DNA of 15,054 bases. Source: an uncultured Rhodospirillales bacterium. Its GTDB lineage: Bacteria > Pseudomonadota > Alphaproteobacteria > Rhodospirillales > Casp-alpha2. This document shows positions 1 to 6,531 of this stretch, piece after piece (the first letter of the stretch is position 1; every line of letters begins with the position of its first letter). Below the pieces are notes generated by a model, which saw nothing but the letters and a program-made list of their open reading frames with translations, had not been told where the DNA came from and did not search any database. Location of the stretch: positions 1 through 15,054 of the forward strand of contig CALJEW010000335.1 in NCBI GenBank assembly GCA_938074585.1, given 5' to 3'. The translations under genes were made by a program, and so were the position numbers.

Positions 1-786
1 AGGATCGGTTTCCCATCCCCTACATTTCAAAATCCGCCCAGGCTGACCGCCACCCGAATCGTTCCCGGCACGGGGTGTTGCATCACCAAAAGGAATGCCT
101 TCGCCGAACTGTGAATATTCGTTCAGGGGGCCATGCTGTAAGCGCTGTTGATCGCGCAATTTAACGCGGCAAAGATTAAGCACACTATCTTGCATAGCGC
201 ATTCAACGCGCTGGCCTTTGCCTGATGTTTCACGTTGGAACAAAGCGGTCACAATACCTAGGGCCAAATGAAGACCGGTACCTGAATCACCAATTTGTGC
301 ACCGGTGACCATCGGGGTTCCATCTAGATTACCCGTTGTTGAGGCTGAACCACCCGCACACTGAGCAACATTTTCATAGACCTTACAATCAGCAAACGGG
401 CCAGGGCCAAAGCCCTTAACGGATGCATAAATCATACGTGGGTTAAGCTCTTGAATCTTATCCCAGCCAAAGCCCATACGATCCAAAGCACCCGGAGCAA
501 AGTTTTCAACCATAACGTCACATTCTTTAATGAAACGGGTAAAAATTTCTTTGCCCTTTTCATCTTTTGTATTGAGCGTCACGCTGCGTTTGTTGTGGTT
601 CAGCATTGTGAAATATAAGCTGTCCACATCCGGGATATCGCGTAATTGCCCGCGCGTGGCATCACCAACGCCGGGACGCTCGACTTTGATTACATCAGCT
701 CCGAACCATGCTAACAATTGTGTACATGTTGGACCCGATTGCACGTGGGTCATGTCTAAAATTTTTACGCCGTCTAGAGCTTTCAC
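1..786 (-). CDS. frc: Formyl-CoA:oxalate CoA-transferase, N-terminal 262 residues (3' end outside window)
   Basis: A class III CoA-transferase that moves CoA from formyl-CoA to oxalate, giving oxalyl-CoA and formate; it is cytosolic and supplies the substrate of the decarboxylase encoded just upstream. The visible 262 codons closely match Oxalobacter Frc from memory: an N-terminal LDxTHVQxGP block with the CoA-site Gln near residue 16, then DVMVENFAPGALDRMGF near 90-106, KVYENVAQC near 135-143, and GDSGTG with the catalytic Asp near 167 (Asp169 in Oxalobacter numbering; one residue is missing nearby in a loop). The start is GTG at 784-786, chosen because AAGGAG lies about six bases upstream and the protein aligns from residue 3; no ATG fits. 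The gene begins 39 bases after the oxc stop, so the two are probably co-transcribed. The frame stays open to the left edge. Family assignment is near certain; kinetics and acceptor range are inferred. Confidence 0.95.
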   Translation of the reverse strand, partial: MKALDGVKILDMTHVQSGPTCTQLLAWFGADVIKVERPGVGDATRGQLRDIPDVDSLYFTMLNHNKRSVTLNTKDEKGKEIFTRFIKECDVMVENFAPGALDRMGFGWDKIQELNPRMIYASVKGFGPGPFADCKVYENVAQCAGGSASTTGNLDGTPMVTGAQIGDSGTGLHLALGIVTALFQRETSGKGQRVECAMQDSVLNLCRVKLRDQQRLQHGPLNEYSQFGEGIPFGDATPRAGNDSGGGQPGRILKCRGWETDP

Positions 787-825
787 AATGCGCTCCTTTA
801 CATAAAGTTATTTAAATGGGACTAG

Positions 826-2535
826 TTATTTTTTCTTCACAACGCTTTGTGGGTTCAGATTTCCAATACGGCCACTTTCCGTACCTGCATTTTCGTCAAT
901 CACTGCGTTGATTAAAGTTGGCTTGCCCAAAGCAATGGCTTCGTTCACAGCAACTGTTAAATCAGCCGGCGATGTCACATAAACCCCAACTCCTCCAAAC
1001 GCTGCCATCATTTGATCATAGCGCGCATCTTTAACAAAAACCGTCGAGGCCACATCGTCGCTCGTTGAATTAATATCCGTGCCTCGATAAATTCCATTGT
1101 TATTGAAAACAACGATACAAATCGGCAGATTATAGCGGCAGATTGTCTCGACTTCCATGCCAGAGAAGCCAAAAGCACTATCACCTTCAATGGCGATAAC
1201 TTGATGACCCGTTTCTACTGCAGCAGCGATAGACTGCCCCATACCGATGCCCATAACGCCCCACGTCCCAACATCTAGGCGTTTGCGCGGCTTATACATA
1301 TCAATGATGCTACGGGCGAAGTCGAGTGTATTAGCCCCTTCATTAACAAGAATAATTTCTGGATTTTCCTTGATCACCGTGCGAATTGCACCCAACGCCC
1401 CTTGGTAATCCATTGGCACGTTATTGTTCTGTAACTTTGGTGCCATGCGTGCAACGTTGGTTTCAACCTTGGTCTTGATCGCATCCGTCCATTCAGCGGA
1501 TGGTGACGCCCAATTGTCGCCCATACCTGCTAGGAAAGCTGAAATACACGACCCGATATCGCCAACAACTGGTGCAGCAATCTCGATATTGCTGTCCATT
1601 TCTTTAGGCTCAATATCGATTTGGATAAACTTTTTAGATCCAGGCTCGCCCCAGCTTTTACCTTTGCCGTGAGACAGCAACCAGTTAAGGCGTGCGCCAA
1701 CCATAACAACAACATCGGCTTCTTTAAGCGCTAATGATCGTGCAGCACCTGCTGATTGAGGATGGGTATCTGGCAGCAAACCTTTGGCCATACTCATGGG
1801 CAAATAAGGAATGCCCGACTTTTCAACAAAGGCACGAATATCTTCATCCACCTGAGCATAAGCAGCACCTTTACCCAAAATGATTAAAGGGCGCTTCGCT
1901 GATTTCAATAAATCAAGGGCGCGGTTCACAGATGCTGGTGCAGGGAGCTGAGCGGGTGCAGGATCAATAACTTTAACCAAAGACTTAGCTCCTTCAGCCG
2001 CATCCATAACTTGACCGAACAATTTAGCGGGTAGATCAAGATAAACACCACCCGGGCGACCCGATACAGCAGCACGAATGGCCCGCGCAAAAGCAATTCC
2101 AATATCTTCTGCATGCAAGACACGGAAAGCAGCCTTACAAAGCGGCTTTGCAATAGCCAACTGGTCCATCTCTTCATAGTCACCTTGCTGCAAATCAACA
2201 ATTTCACGTTCCGATGATCCACTAAGCAAGATCATTGGGAAACAGTTTGTCGTTGCGTGCGCCAAAGCCGTTAATCCATTAAGGAAACCTGGAGCTGACA
2301 CTGTTAGGCAAATACCGGGTTTTTTTGTCAAAAAACCAGCGATTGCCGCTGCATAACCCGCATGTTGCTCGTGACGGAAAGAAAGAACTCTAATGCCCTC
2401 AGCCTGAGCCATCCGCCCAAAATCCGTGATCGGGATGCCGGGCACACCGTAAATTGTGCTTAAATCGTTGAGCTTGAGCGCATCGATAATAAGATGAAAA
2501 CCATCGGTTAGATCTTCTGTGGCTGCATCTGTCAT
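826..2535 (-). CDS. oxc: Oxalyl-CoA decarboxylase
   Basis: A thiamine-diphosphate enzyme that decarboxylates oxalyl-CoA to formyl-CoA and CO2; Frc then recycles the CoA onto oxalate. The 569 residues match the usual length (568 in Oxalobacter). Active-site residues known from the Oxalobacter enzyme fall at the same positions: Glu56 in RHEQHAG, Tyr120-Glu121 in QQGDYEE, and Tyr483 in NNNGIYRG. The conserved C-terminal Ser is at 554 in ESGRIGNL. The ThDP/Mg motif runs from GDSAFGFS at 451 to NNN at 478-480, and an ARLNWLLSHGKGK block lies in the middle domain. ATG at 2533-2535 is preceded by GAAGGAA at about eight bases. The gene starts 17 bases after the gntR stop and ends 39 before frc, giving the order gntR-oxc-frc on one strand. 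No transporter such as OxlT is in view; it may lie left of the window. Confidence 0.97.
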   Translation of the reverse strand: MTDAATEDLTDGFHLIIDALKLNDLSTIYGVPGIPITDFGRMAQAEGIRVLSFRHEQHAGYAAAIAGFLTKKPGICLTVSAPGFLNGLTALAHATTNCFPMILLSGSSEREIVDLQQGDYEEMDQLAIAKPLCKAAFRVLHAEDIGIAFARAIRAAVSGRPGGVYLDLPAKLFGQVMDAAEGAKSLVKVIDPAPAQLPAPASVNRALDLLKSAKRPLIILGKGAAYAQVDEDIRAFVEKSGIPYLPMSMAKGLLPDTHPQSAGAARSLALKEADVVVMVGARLNWLLSHGKGKSWGEPGSKKFIQIDIEPKEMDSNIEIAAPVVGDIGSCISAFLAGMGDNWASPSAEWTDAIKTKVETNVARMAPKLQNNNVPMDYQGALGAIRTVIKENPEIILVNEGANTLDFARSIIDMYKPRKRLDVGTWGVMGIGMGQSIAAAVETGHQVIAIEGDSAFGFSGMEVETICRYNLPICIVVFNNNGIYRGTDINSTSDDVASTVFVKDARYDQMMAAFGGVGVYVTSPADLTVAVNEAIALGKPTLINAVIDENAGTESGRIGNLNPQSVVKKK

Positions 2536-2552
2536 ATTTATAGTTCCTTCGT

Positions 2553-3260
2553 TTAATCTAAATAACTGACGTGTGTGTCGACATGTTTTGCTAAGTTTAA
2601 GGTATGTTCGCGGACCAAGCGTTCCGCTAAATCAGGATCGCGAGCTTCTATCGCTTCAACGATTTGCATATGATCAACAATCGATTTCTGCGCCCGATCT
2701 TCTTCACCAATAGTCCGCACTCTAATGGATCGCATATGAATAAATAAATTATCAGCCGTATCACATATCAGCTGATTTTCGCTCATCCGGAGGATCGCTT
2801 GATGAAAATTAATGTTATTTTCAGAGTATTCATCAATGTGGTCATCGACTTGGCCTTCTGAATAACTGGTCAATAAGGACCGCAAAGAAGCAATGGCGTC
2901 ATCTGTTGCATTCAGCGTAATCAAACGAGCCGACATACTTTCAAGGGCTGCCCAAACCGTCAGCATCTCTAAAATCTCAACTTTGGTTTTACGGACAATA
3001 TAAACACCGCGACGAGGAACGATTTGAACTAATCTTTCTTGCTCTAATCGGGCAAGCGCTTCGCGCACAGGGGTTCGGCTTATGGATAACTGTTCTGATA
3101 ACCGGCGCTCATCTAGGCGCAACTCTGCATCATCGGCGTAGATATTCATTGACGTAATGGCCTCTTTTAAAGAGACATAGATTTTGTCTTTCAAGCTAAA
3201 TCCAGTGTCGATAGGAGTTACAGCCAAATCCGCAGACATGCTACGCCGCCTTAAAGACAT
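2553..3260 (-). CDS. FadR-subfamily (FCD) GntR transcriptional regulator of the oxalate operon
   Basis: A 235-residue DNA-binding regulator. The N-terminal winged helix-turn-helix spans about 25-90, with LSEQLSISRTPVREALARLEQERLVQ and the wing PRRGVYI near 82-88. The all-helical FCD effector domain follows, about 95-225. FCD proteins often bind a metal through Asp, His, His, His; here the histidines can be placed at 153, 197 and 219, but the usual Asp four residues before the first His is Asn149, so metal binding may be weakened. ATG at 3258-3260 has GAGGG seven bases upstream; a second ATG seven codons in is a weaker choice. As first gene of a tight operon with oxc and frc, it most likely controls that operon and itself in response to oxalate or an oxalate-derived CoA ester; the ligand is inferred. 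A palindrome 65 bases upstream is the candidate operator. Confidence 0.9.
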   Translation of the reverse strand: MSLRRRSMSADLAVTPIDTGFSLKDKIYVSLKEAITSMNIYADDAELRLDERRLSEQLSISRTPVREALARLEQERLVQIVPRRGVYIVRKTKVEILEMLTVWAALESMSARLITLNATDDAIASLRSLLTSYSEGQVDDHIDEYSENNINFHQAILRMSENQLICDTADNLFIHMRSIRVRTIGEEDRAQKSIVDHMQIVEAIEARDPDLAERLVREHTLNLAKHVDTHVSYLD

Positions 3261-3324
3261 CTATTTACCCTCGTAAAGTTTCCTATTATGATTACTAATC
3301 TTTGCTTAATGCCTAATTTTATAT

Positions 3325-3354
3325 TGGTATAATGTATACCACGAAGGCCGTCAA
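3325..3354 (-). promoter_or_regulatory. Candidate promoter with overlapping GntR operator for gntR-oxc-frc
   Basis: TGGTATA-ATG-TATACCA at 3325-3341 is a perfect inverted repeat with 7-bp arms and a 3-bp centre. Known FadR-subfamily operators are short palindromes with GT...AC half sites, and this fits the pattern. On the minus strand, TTGACG (3349-3354) is followed after exactly 17 bases by TATACC (3326-3331), a plausible -35/-10 pair. The palindrome covers the -10, so bound regulator would block RNA polymerase. The element stands about 65 bases upstream of the gntR start. The palindrome is seen directly; repression and the identity of the binder are inference. Confidence 0.6.
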
Positions 3355-3447
3355 TCACTCGAACACCATTTAGGAACATCAATTCCCATTTCATTCTAGA
3401 GCGTTAAGTAGGCTGTTCCGGCCCTTGATTTGATTTCACCCTGCTTT

Positions 3448-3747
3448 TTAACATTTTAACACAGACATTAACAACAACTCGAGCGCAACCGTTTGAGCCA
3501 TCATTTTAGCCCGTGTTAATAAACCAAACACAGCTTCTTCACTATCTGGTGTTTCTCGGCAAACTTTAACCCACCCATCTAAAACGACATAAAATAAATC
3601 TGATGGATCATTTTATAAGAACAAGATTTTAATTTTCCTATAGTTCTTCGGGAAAGCACTTTGCAACACCTCGCCCAAGACATCTGGAGGTAAGTTTGCA
3701 AATAAAGGGAGTTTACGATCAATCGCTAATTCGGTATCTAAAATCAT
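3448..3747 (-). pseudogene. Crp/Fnr-family regulator remnant, broken by an in-frame TAA and lacking the HTH
   Basis: From ATG 3745-3747 the frame reads a typical start of a Crp/Fnr cyclic-nucleotide-binding-like domain (DRKLPLFANLPPDVLGEVLQ, then KNYRK), which ends at TAA 3613-3615 after 44 residues. In the same frame, with no indel, the sequence goes straight on as NDPSDLFYVVLDGWVKVCRE and TPDSEEAVFGLLTR, the next beta-roll strands of the same domain. The interrupted codon is one where relatives carry Glu or Gln in an 'LF.xND/GDP' turn, so a single substitution explains the stop. After 54 more codons a second TAA (3448-3450) ends the frame and no DNA-binding helix-turn-helix follows. The gene is therefore dead or only a fragment. 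A perfect FNR-type box lies upstream. A longer frame can be opened from a TTG at 3816, but that codon lies inside the palindrome and adds nothing like the family. Confidence 0.8.
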
Positions 3748-3795
3748 ATTAACGCTAACATTATTATTAGATGTGGAATAATAGGACCGCTCAGA

Positions 3796-3823
3796 ACCCG
3801 CTTTGATCGAGATCAAAGCGGGT
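3796..3823. promoter_or_regulatory. 28-bp perfect palindrome containing a consensus FNR/ANR-type box
   Basis: Arms ACCCGCTTTGATC (3796-3808) and GATCAAAGCGGGT (3811-3823) are exact reverse complements around a 2-bp centre. The core TTGATCGAGATCAA at 3803-3816 matches the FNR/ANR consensus TTGAT-N4-ATCAA at every fixed position. On the minus strand a -10-like TATTAT lies at 3778-3783; the box centre is about 26 bases from it, a few bases shorter than in a classical class II (-41.5) activated promoter. The only gene it faces at close range is the broken Crp/Fnr-type gene whose ATG is 49 bases away. A terminator is less likely, since no T-run follows on either strand. Confidence 0.7.
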
Positions 3824-3951
3824 GACTATATTTGCTAAATTATTAAAAAAATCTCTAATTATATAAAATATAGATATTTCACGTCATCCGAAATATAATT
3901 TTGACAATTAGGTATCTGTGGAATTGGTGTCGGTATAGTTGAAAATAAGTA

Positions 3952-3972
3952 TTAATCGCTGCAAACGATTAA
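3952..3972. terminator. Weak AT-rich hairpin at the 3' end of the NiCoT-like gene
   Basis: TTAATCG (3952-3958) and CGATTAA (3966-3972) form a perfect 7-bp inverted repeat with a 7-base loop. It overlaps the stop codon of the transporter gene read on the minus strand and is followed there by TACTTATTTTC, a mixed rather than clean T-tract. It could be a weak transcript end or simply chance in AT-rich sequence. Confidence 0.3.
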
Positions 3973-4676
3973 GAGATGTTTGTGAACGGTTGATAAATTA
4001 TATATCCACCAAGAACCAACGCCCATACACCCACGCCCCCTTGAATTCCTCGGTTCGCCCAGGTTAATGCAGCTGCTGAATGGCTTAATGGTATTGCAAT
4101 TACTGCAGAAAGAGCCGCCATCCCTAATACAGAACCGACACCAAACAACGCAACATACCCCAACCCGACATGTGGACTTGATACGGTTTGAGTTGTCAGT
4201 ACTAACAAAGCTGCTGACCCTGCCATTCCGTGCATCATCCCAATCAGCAAGGTTCGCCACGGCAGTTTATTTGAATGCTCATGATTATGGGGCAGTTCTT
4301 CATGTGCACCTGTTTCGCCGGCATGGGAATGAGCGTGAAGATGTTTCTTTGCAGCATTATGGCTATGGAAATGAAAATGAACCCGCTCTTTGATCAATTG
4401 AACCAATAAGTTCCCACCTAATAAAACAATTACAACGCCAACGGCTACTTCTAACCAAACAGAAACCGTTTCAGATATTTCAATACCCAAATACAATGCC
4501 CCACCGGCAATGAACATTAGCGTAATAGTATGACCAATCCCCCAAATGGCACCATGTGATATAATTTTACGTGGTGATGATTGTTGAGCTGCTATCGCTG
4601 ATACAGCGGCTACGTGATCAGCTTCAAGTGCATGTTGCATCCCAATCAATAAGCCAAGGGCAAGGATAGAAAACAT
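3969..4676 (-). CDS. Nickel/cobalt transporter-like membrane protein (NiCoT/UreH-type) with His-rich loop
   Basis: A 235-residue inner-membrane protein with about six hydrophobic segments. The first helix carries HALEADH at 15-21, the HX4DH signature of the NiCoT nickel/cobalt permease superfamily, and a second His motif, HGAIWGIGHT, follows at 41-50. Between the third and fourth membrane segments (about 98-136) lies a hydrophilic loop with about a dozen histidines in HxH repeats, typical of Ni/Co/Zn-handling loops. The second half has GMMHGMAGSAAL near 146-156. It is shorter than classical HoxN/NixA (about 330-350) and fits the compact UreH/SapC-like branch, so nickel or cobalt transport is likely but the direction and metal are unproven. 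ATG 4674-4676 is preceded by AGGA. No urease, hydrogenase or cobalamin gene is in the window to fix its client. Confidence 0.8.
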   Translation of the reverse strand: MFSILALGLLIGMQHALEADHVAAVSAIAAQQSSPRKIISHGAIWGIGHTITLMFIAGGALYLGIEISETVSVWLEVAVGVVIVLLGGNLLVQLIKERVHFHFHSHNAAKKHLHAHSHAGETGAHEELPHNHEHSNKLPWRTLLIGMMHGMAGSAALLVLTTQTVSSPHVGLGYVALFGVGSVLGMAALSAVIAIPLSHSAAALTWANRGIQGGVGVWALVLGGYIIYQPFTNIS

Positions 4677-4757
4677 AATGCGTTAATCCTAATTCAATCG
4701 ATGCACGTTTTAGCACCAAAATAACATGAATGATATATCTGGGCAATGGTTCACAGT

Positions 4758-5210
4758 CTATAGGTCCTCTTCAAACATTACCCTATGAAAACTGATGTTT
4801 TTGTGCGCTTGCAAACCTTTGAAGTTAGGAAAGTTCAAGCAACCCATCAATCGTTTGTAAAATGATAAGTTGTCGACATACTTCCCAATATAAGCATCGC
4901 ATCCTTCTTAATGCCCGGCAGCATGACCGCCTCGAGAAACGTGTCCGGACAACGCAACAATTAGAATTCCTTGAGTATCATCTCCACTTTTCAGCTCATC
5001 AATGACCTCCCAACCGGTTTTTACAGGTAGACCAATGTCCGTAATAATAAGATCGGGGCGTTCATGGTTTGCAATATCAATAGCATCAACACCATCTACT
5101 GACACAATAACTTGATGCCTCGCACTTTCTAGAGCAATAAAAAGCCCTTGGTGAAAAGGTTCAAAATTATCTAGAATTAGGATTTTTCCATAATTATAAT
5201 TCCTAATCAA
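4758..5210 (-). pseudogene. CheY-like response-regulator receiver domain interrupted by an in-frame TAA
   Basis: From a TTG at 5208-5210, 100 codons encode most of a receiver domain: ILILDN with acidic Asp14, LIITDIGLP with phospho-acceptor Asp58, GWEVIDELK, and the switch Ser at 89 in VALSGH. TAA at 4908-4910 stops the frame, yet the next codons, in the same frame, read EGCDAYIGKYVDNLSFYKRL, which is the expected continuation (GCDxYIxKPVD) with the conserved Lys of beta5. The frame then runs to TAG 4758-4760. The truncated protein would lack beta5, Lys and helix 5 and so probably cannot signal. The ATG-less start and single acidic residue at the first position (DN rather than DDN/DEN) add to the impression of decay. 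It starts 14 bases after the hspQ stop and may once have shared its transcript. No histidine kinase is nearby. Confidence 0.75.
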
Positions 5211-5224
5211 AGAAGCCTGATGTT

Positions 5225-5596
5225 TTAGTTGGATTTATTCCGAAGAACGAACCTTCCATCAATAATATCTTCAAAAATACCGTCAATTTCAGGATGACTG
5301 ATGGGTTCATCTTGTTCATCATCATCAACTAAGTTCTGTTCTGAAACATATGCCACATATGGGGCTTTATCCGGCGCTATCGCAAACAGGTGATAAAACG
5401 GCTGATCCCTTTTTGGCCGAACATTCTCCGGAATACTCTTGTACCATTCCTCAGAATTAGCAAAAACGGGGTCAACGTCAAAAATAACCCCGCGAAAACC
5501 AAAAATTCGATGTTTCACTTGATTGCCAATAGGGTATTTTGCCTTGGAATTGACACGCGGCAAAACAACTTCTGTGGTGGTCATTTCTAAGTCCAT
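5225..5596 (-). CDS. hspQ: Heat shock protein HspQ (YccV-type, hemimethylated-DNA-binding fold)
   Basis: A 123-residue small cytosolic protein of the HspQ/YccV family; in enterobacteria HspQ promotes Lon proteolysis and was first described as a hemimethylated-DNA-binding protein affecting DnaA levels. Diagnostic blocks are AKYPIGNQVKHRIFGFRGVI near 19-38, FDVDPVFANSEEWYKSIP near 39-56, RDQPFYHLFAI near 63-74, and YVAYVSEQNLV near 80-90. The C-terminus (HPEIDGIFEDIIDGRF) is also typical. There is an N-terminal extension of about 15-18 residues over E. coli HspQ. ATG 5594-5596 is used here; an in-frame ATG four codons later (5584) is equally possible, as neither has a strong ribosome site. The broken receiver gene follows at once downstream. 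Confidence 0.9.
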   Translation of the reverse strand: MDLEMTTTEVVLPRVNSKAKYPIGNQVKHRIFGFRGVIFDVDPVFANSEEWYKSIPENVRPKRDQPFYHLFAIAPDKAPYVAYVSEQNLVDDDEQDEPISHPEIDGIFEDIIDGRFVLRNKSN

Positions 5597-5708
5597 ATTA
5601 AGTATCTGCTGTTTCTATTGAAAGGTAAAAACATAAATAGGGAGCCGAGCCCCCCACTACGTGTACATCGTAATATATACGTAAGGCCACTAAGACCTTT
5701 TATAAGTG

Positions 5709-5882
5709 CTATGCAGCAATCCCGCCTGATCGCCAAACTGTGGTTTCCTTACAAGATGGGCATACTCTTTCGCCGATATGACTAGATAAAAAGTCGTTAT
5801 GGCACATTAAGCACTTACGATTTTTTTTTACGTGTTCTCTATCGGATTCTGGTTTCTTCGTATCTACGCGCCGCGACGCCAT
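5709..5882 (-). CDS. 57-aa zinc-ribbon protein
   Basis: Reading from ATG 5880-5882 gives 57 residues: a basic, Lys/Arg-rich first 23, then CLMCH with Cys24 and Cys27, and VCPSCK with Cys41 and Cys44, followed by VWRSGGIAA. Two CxxC knuckles 13 residues apart form a zinc ribbon; similar 'CLMC...GERVCxxCK...WRSG' proteins are common and uncharacterised in alphaproteobacteria. The gene overlaps the preceding one by one base (TAATG), and a perfect AAGGAGG at 5890-5896, inside the end of that gene, sits seven bases before its ATG. This argues strongly that it is translated and coupled to its neighbour. A role in binding nucleic acid or a protein partner is only a guess. The following 112 bases to hspQ hold no clear gene or terminator. 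Confidence 0.85.
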   Translation of the reverse strand: MASRRVDTKKPESDREHVKKNRKCLMCHNDFLSSHIGERVCPSCKETTVWRSGGIAA

Positions 5883-6067
5883 TATGCTGCCTCCTTCAAT
5901 GCAAATTCTACTTCACTACGACGCTTCAATAGCAGCGCGCCGATCACTAGCAATTCTTCCGCCTCATCAAAGTACTCACAAGAAAGTGTCTGCGAAGCCA
6001 TTTCAGCTTTACCGATCATTTCGTCTGCTGCTTCCGTGATGTATCGGATCAATTCTATATTATACAT
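5882..6067 (-). CDS. 61-aa hypothetical protein, first gene of a coupled pair
   Basis: ATG 6065-6067 is preceded by GGAGAG at about six bases. The 61 residues are acidic to neutral and mostly helical: an N-terminal helix (IELIRYITEAADEMIGKAEM), then a middle segment with one Cys (SCEYFDEAEELLVIGALLL), and a basic to mixed tail (KRRSEVEFALKEAA). No signal peptide, membrane span or known domain motif is seen; the family was not recognised. Its stop codon overlaps the start of the zinc-ribbon gene (TAATG), and its last codons carry that gene's Shine-Dalgarno, so the two are probably made together. The 223 bases upstream to 6290 are very AT-rich and presumably hold the promoter, but no convincing -35/-10 pair stands out. 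Confidence 0.7.
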   Translation of the reverse strand: MYNIELIRYITEAADEMIGKAEMASQTLSCEYFDEAEELLVIGALLLKRRSEVEFALKEAA

Positions 6068-6290
6068 CTATTTCTCTCCAAATTTCAAAATTGAAGTTTA
6101 TGTACACTAAATTAATTTCAGATGCGACAATTATTTTTTTGCGTTGCAATATTTTTTAACTTTTCTTAAAATATTTGCCAATAATGCATCATTTTTCTAT
6201 TATATAAATAAATACTCAATAGAAATCATCTGATAATTATCGAACCATCAGAATTAATTTACCATTTCTTTTTTTTAACGGTGCTGCATC

Positions 6291-6443
6291 TTACGCAACA
6301 TAAACTAAAACACCCAAATAAGCTTCACGTTCCATGCATGCACCCAAAATGGCATGCGGTATTTTAGGATGCTTCATTAAAAACAATTGACGCATTTTAT
6401 CTTTGCTTATTTTCTTAAAGTTATGTCGTTTTCCCAAATTCAT
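6291..6443 (-). CDS. 50-aa small basic hypothetical protein
   Basis: ATG 6441-6443 opens a 50-codon frame ending at TAA 6291-6293. The site AAGGAG lies eight bases before the ATG, one of the better ribosome sites in the window, which supports real translation. The first 25 residues are strongly basic (MNLGKRHNFKKISKDKMRQL), the second half is more hydrophobic with one Cys (HAILGACMEREAYLGVLVYVA). It is not recognised. It follows the E1 gene on the same strand after 88 bases, so it could be its downstream partner or have its own promoter. An 8-9-base A-run follows its stop on the minus strand, not a T-run, so no terminator is evident. It could be a degraded end of a larger gene, but no homology to one was seen. 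Confidence 0.55.
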   Translation of the reverse strand: MNLGKRHNFKKISKDKMRQLFLMKHPKIPHAILGACMEREAYLGVLVYVA

Positions 6444-6531
6444 TTTTTATTCTCCTTATCCCCGTTCAAGTAGGGTTCAGAGAACTATAGGTTGGAGACT
6501 TTACAAAGAGCGAGAATAGTTGTGGTTAATT

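Noticed and set aside
3748..3816. N-terminal extension of the Crp/Fnr remnant from a TTG at 3816
   Set aside because: The TTG lies inside the FNR-type palindrome and the added residues are unlike the family; ATG 3747 fits the domain start.
3901..3939. Plus-strand TTGACA ... TATAGT as a promoter
   Set aside because: Spacing is 27 bases, far from 17, and no plus-strand gene follows.
5683..5699. AAGGTC/GGCCTT hairpin downstream of the zinc-ribbon gene as a terminator
   Set aside because: The stem needs a G-U pair and is followed by a mixed AT sequence, not a T-run.
6268..6276. Plus-strand T-run as an intrinsic terminator
   Set aside because: No stable stem precedes it and no plus-strand gene ends there.
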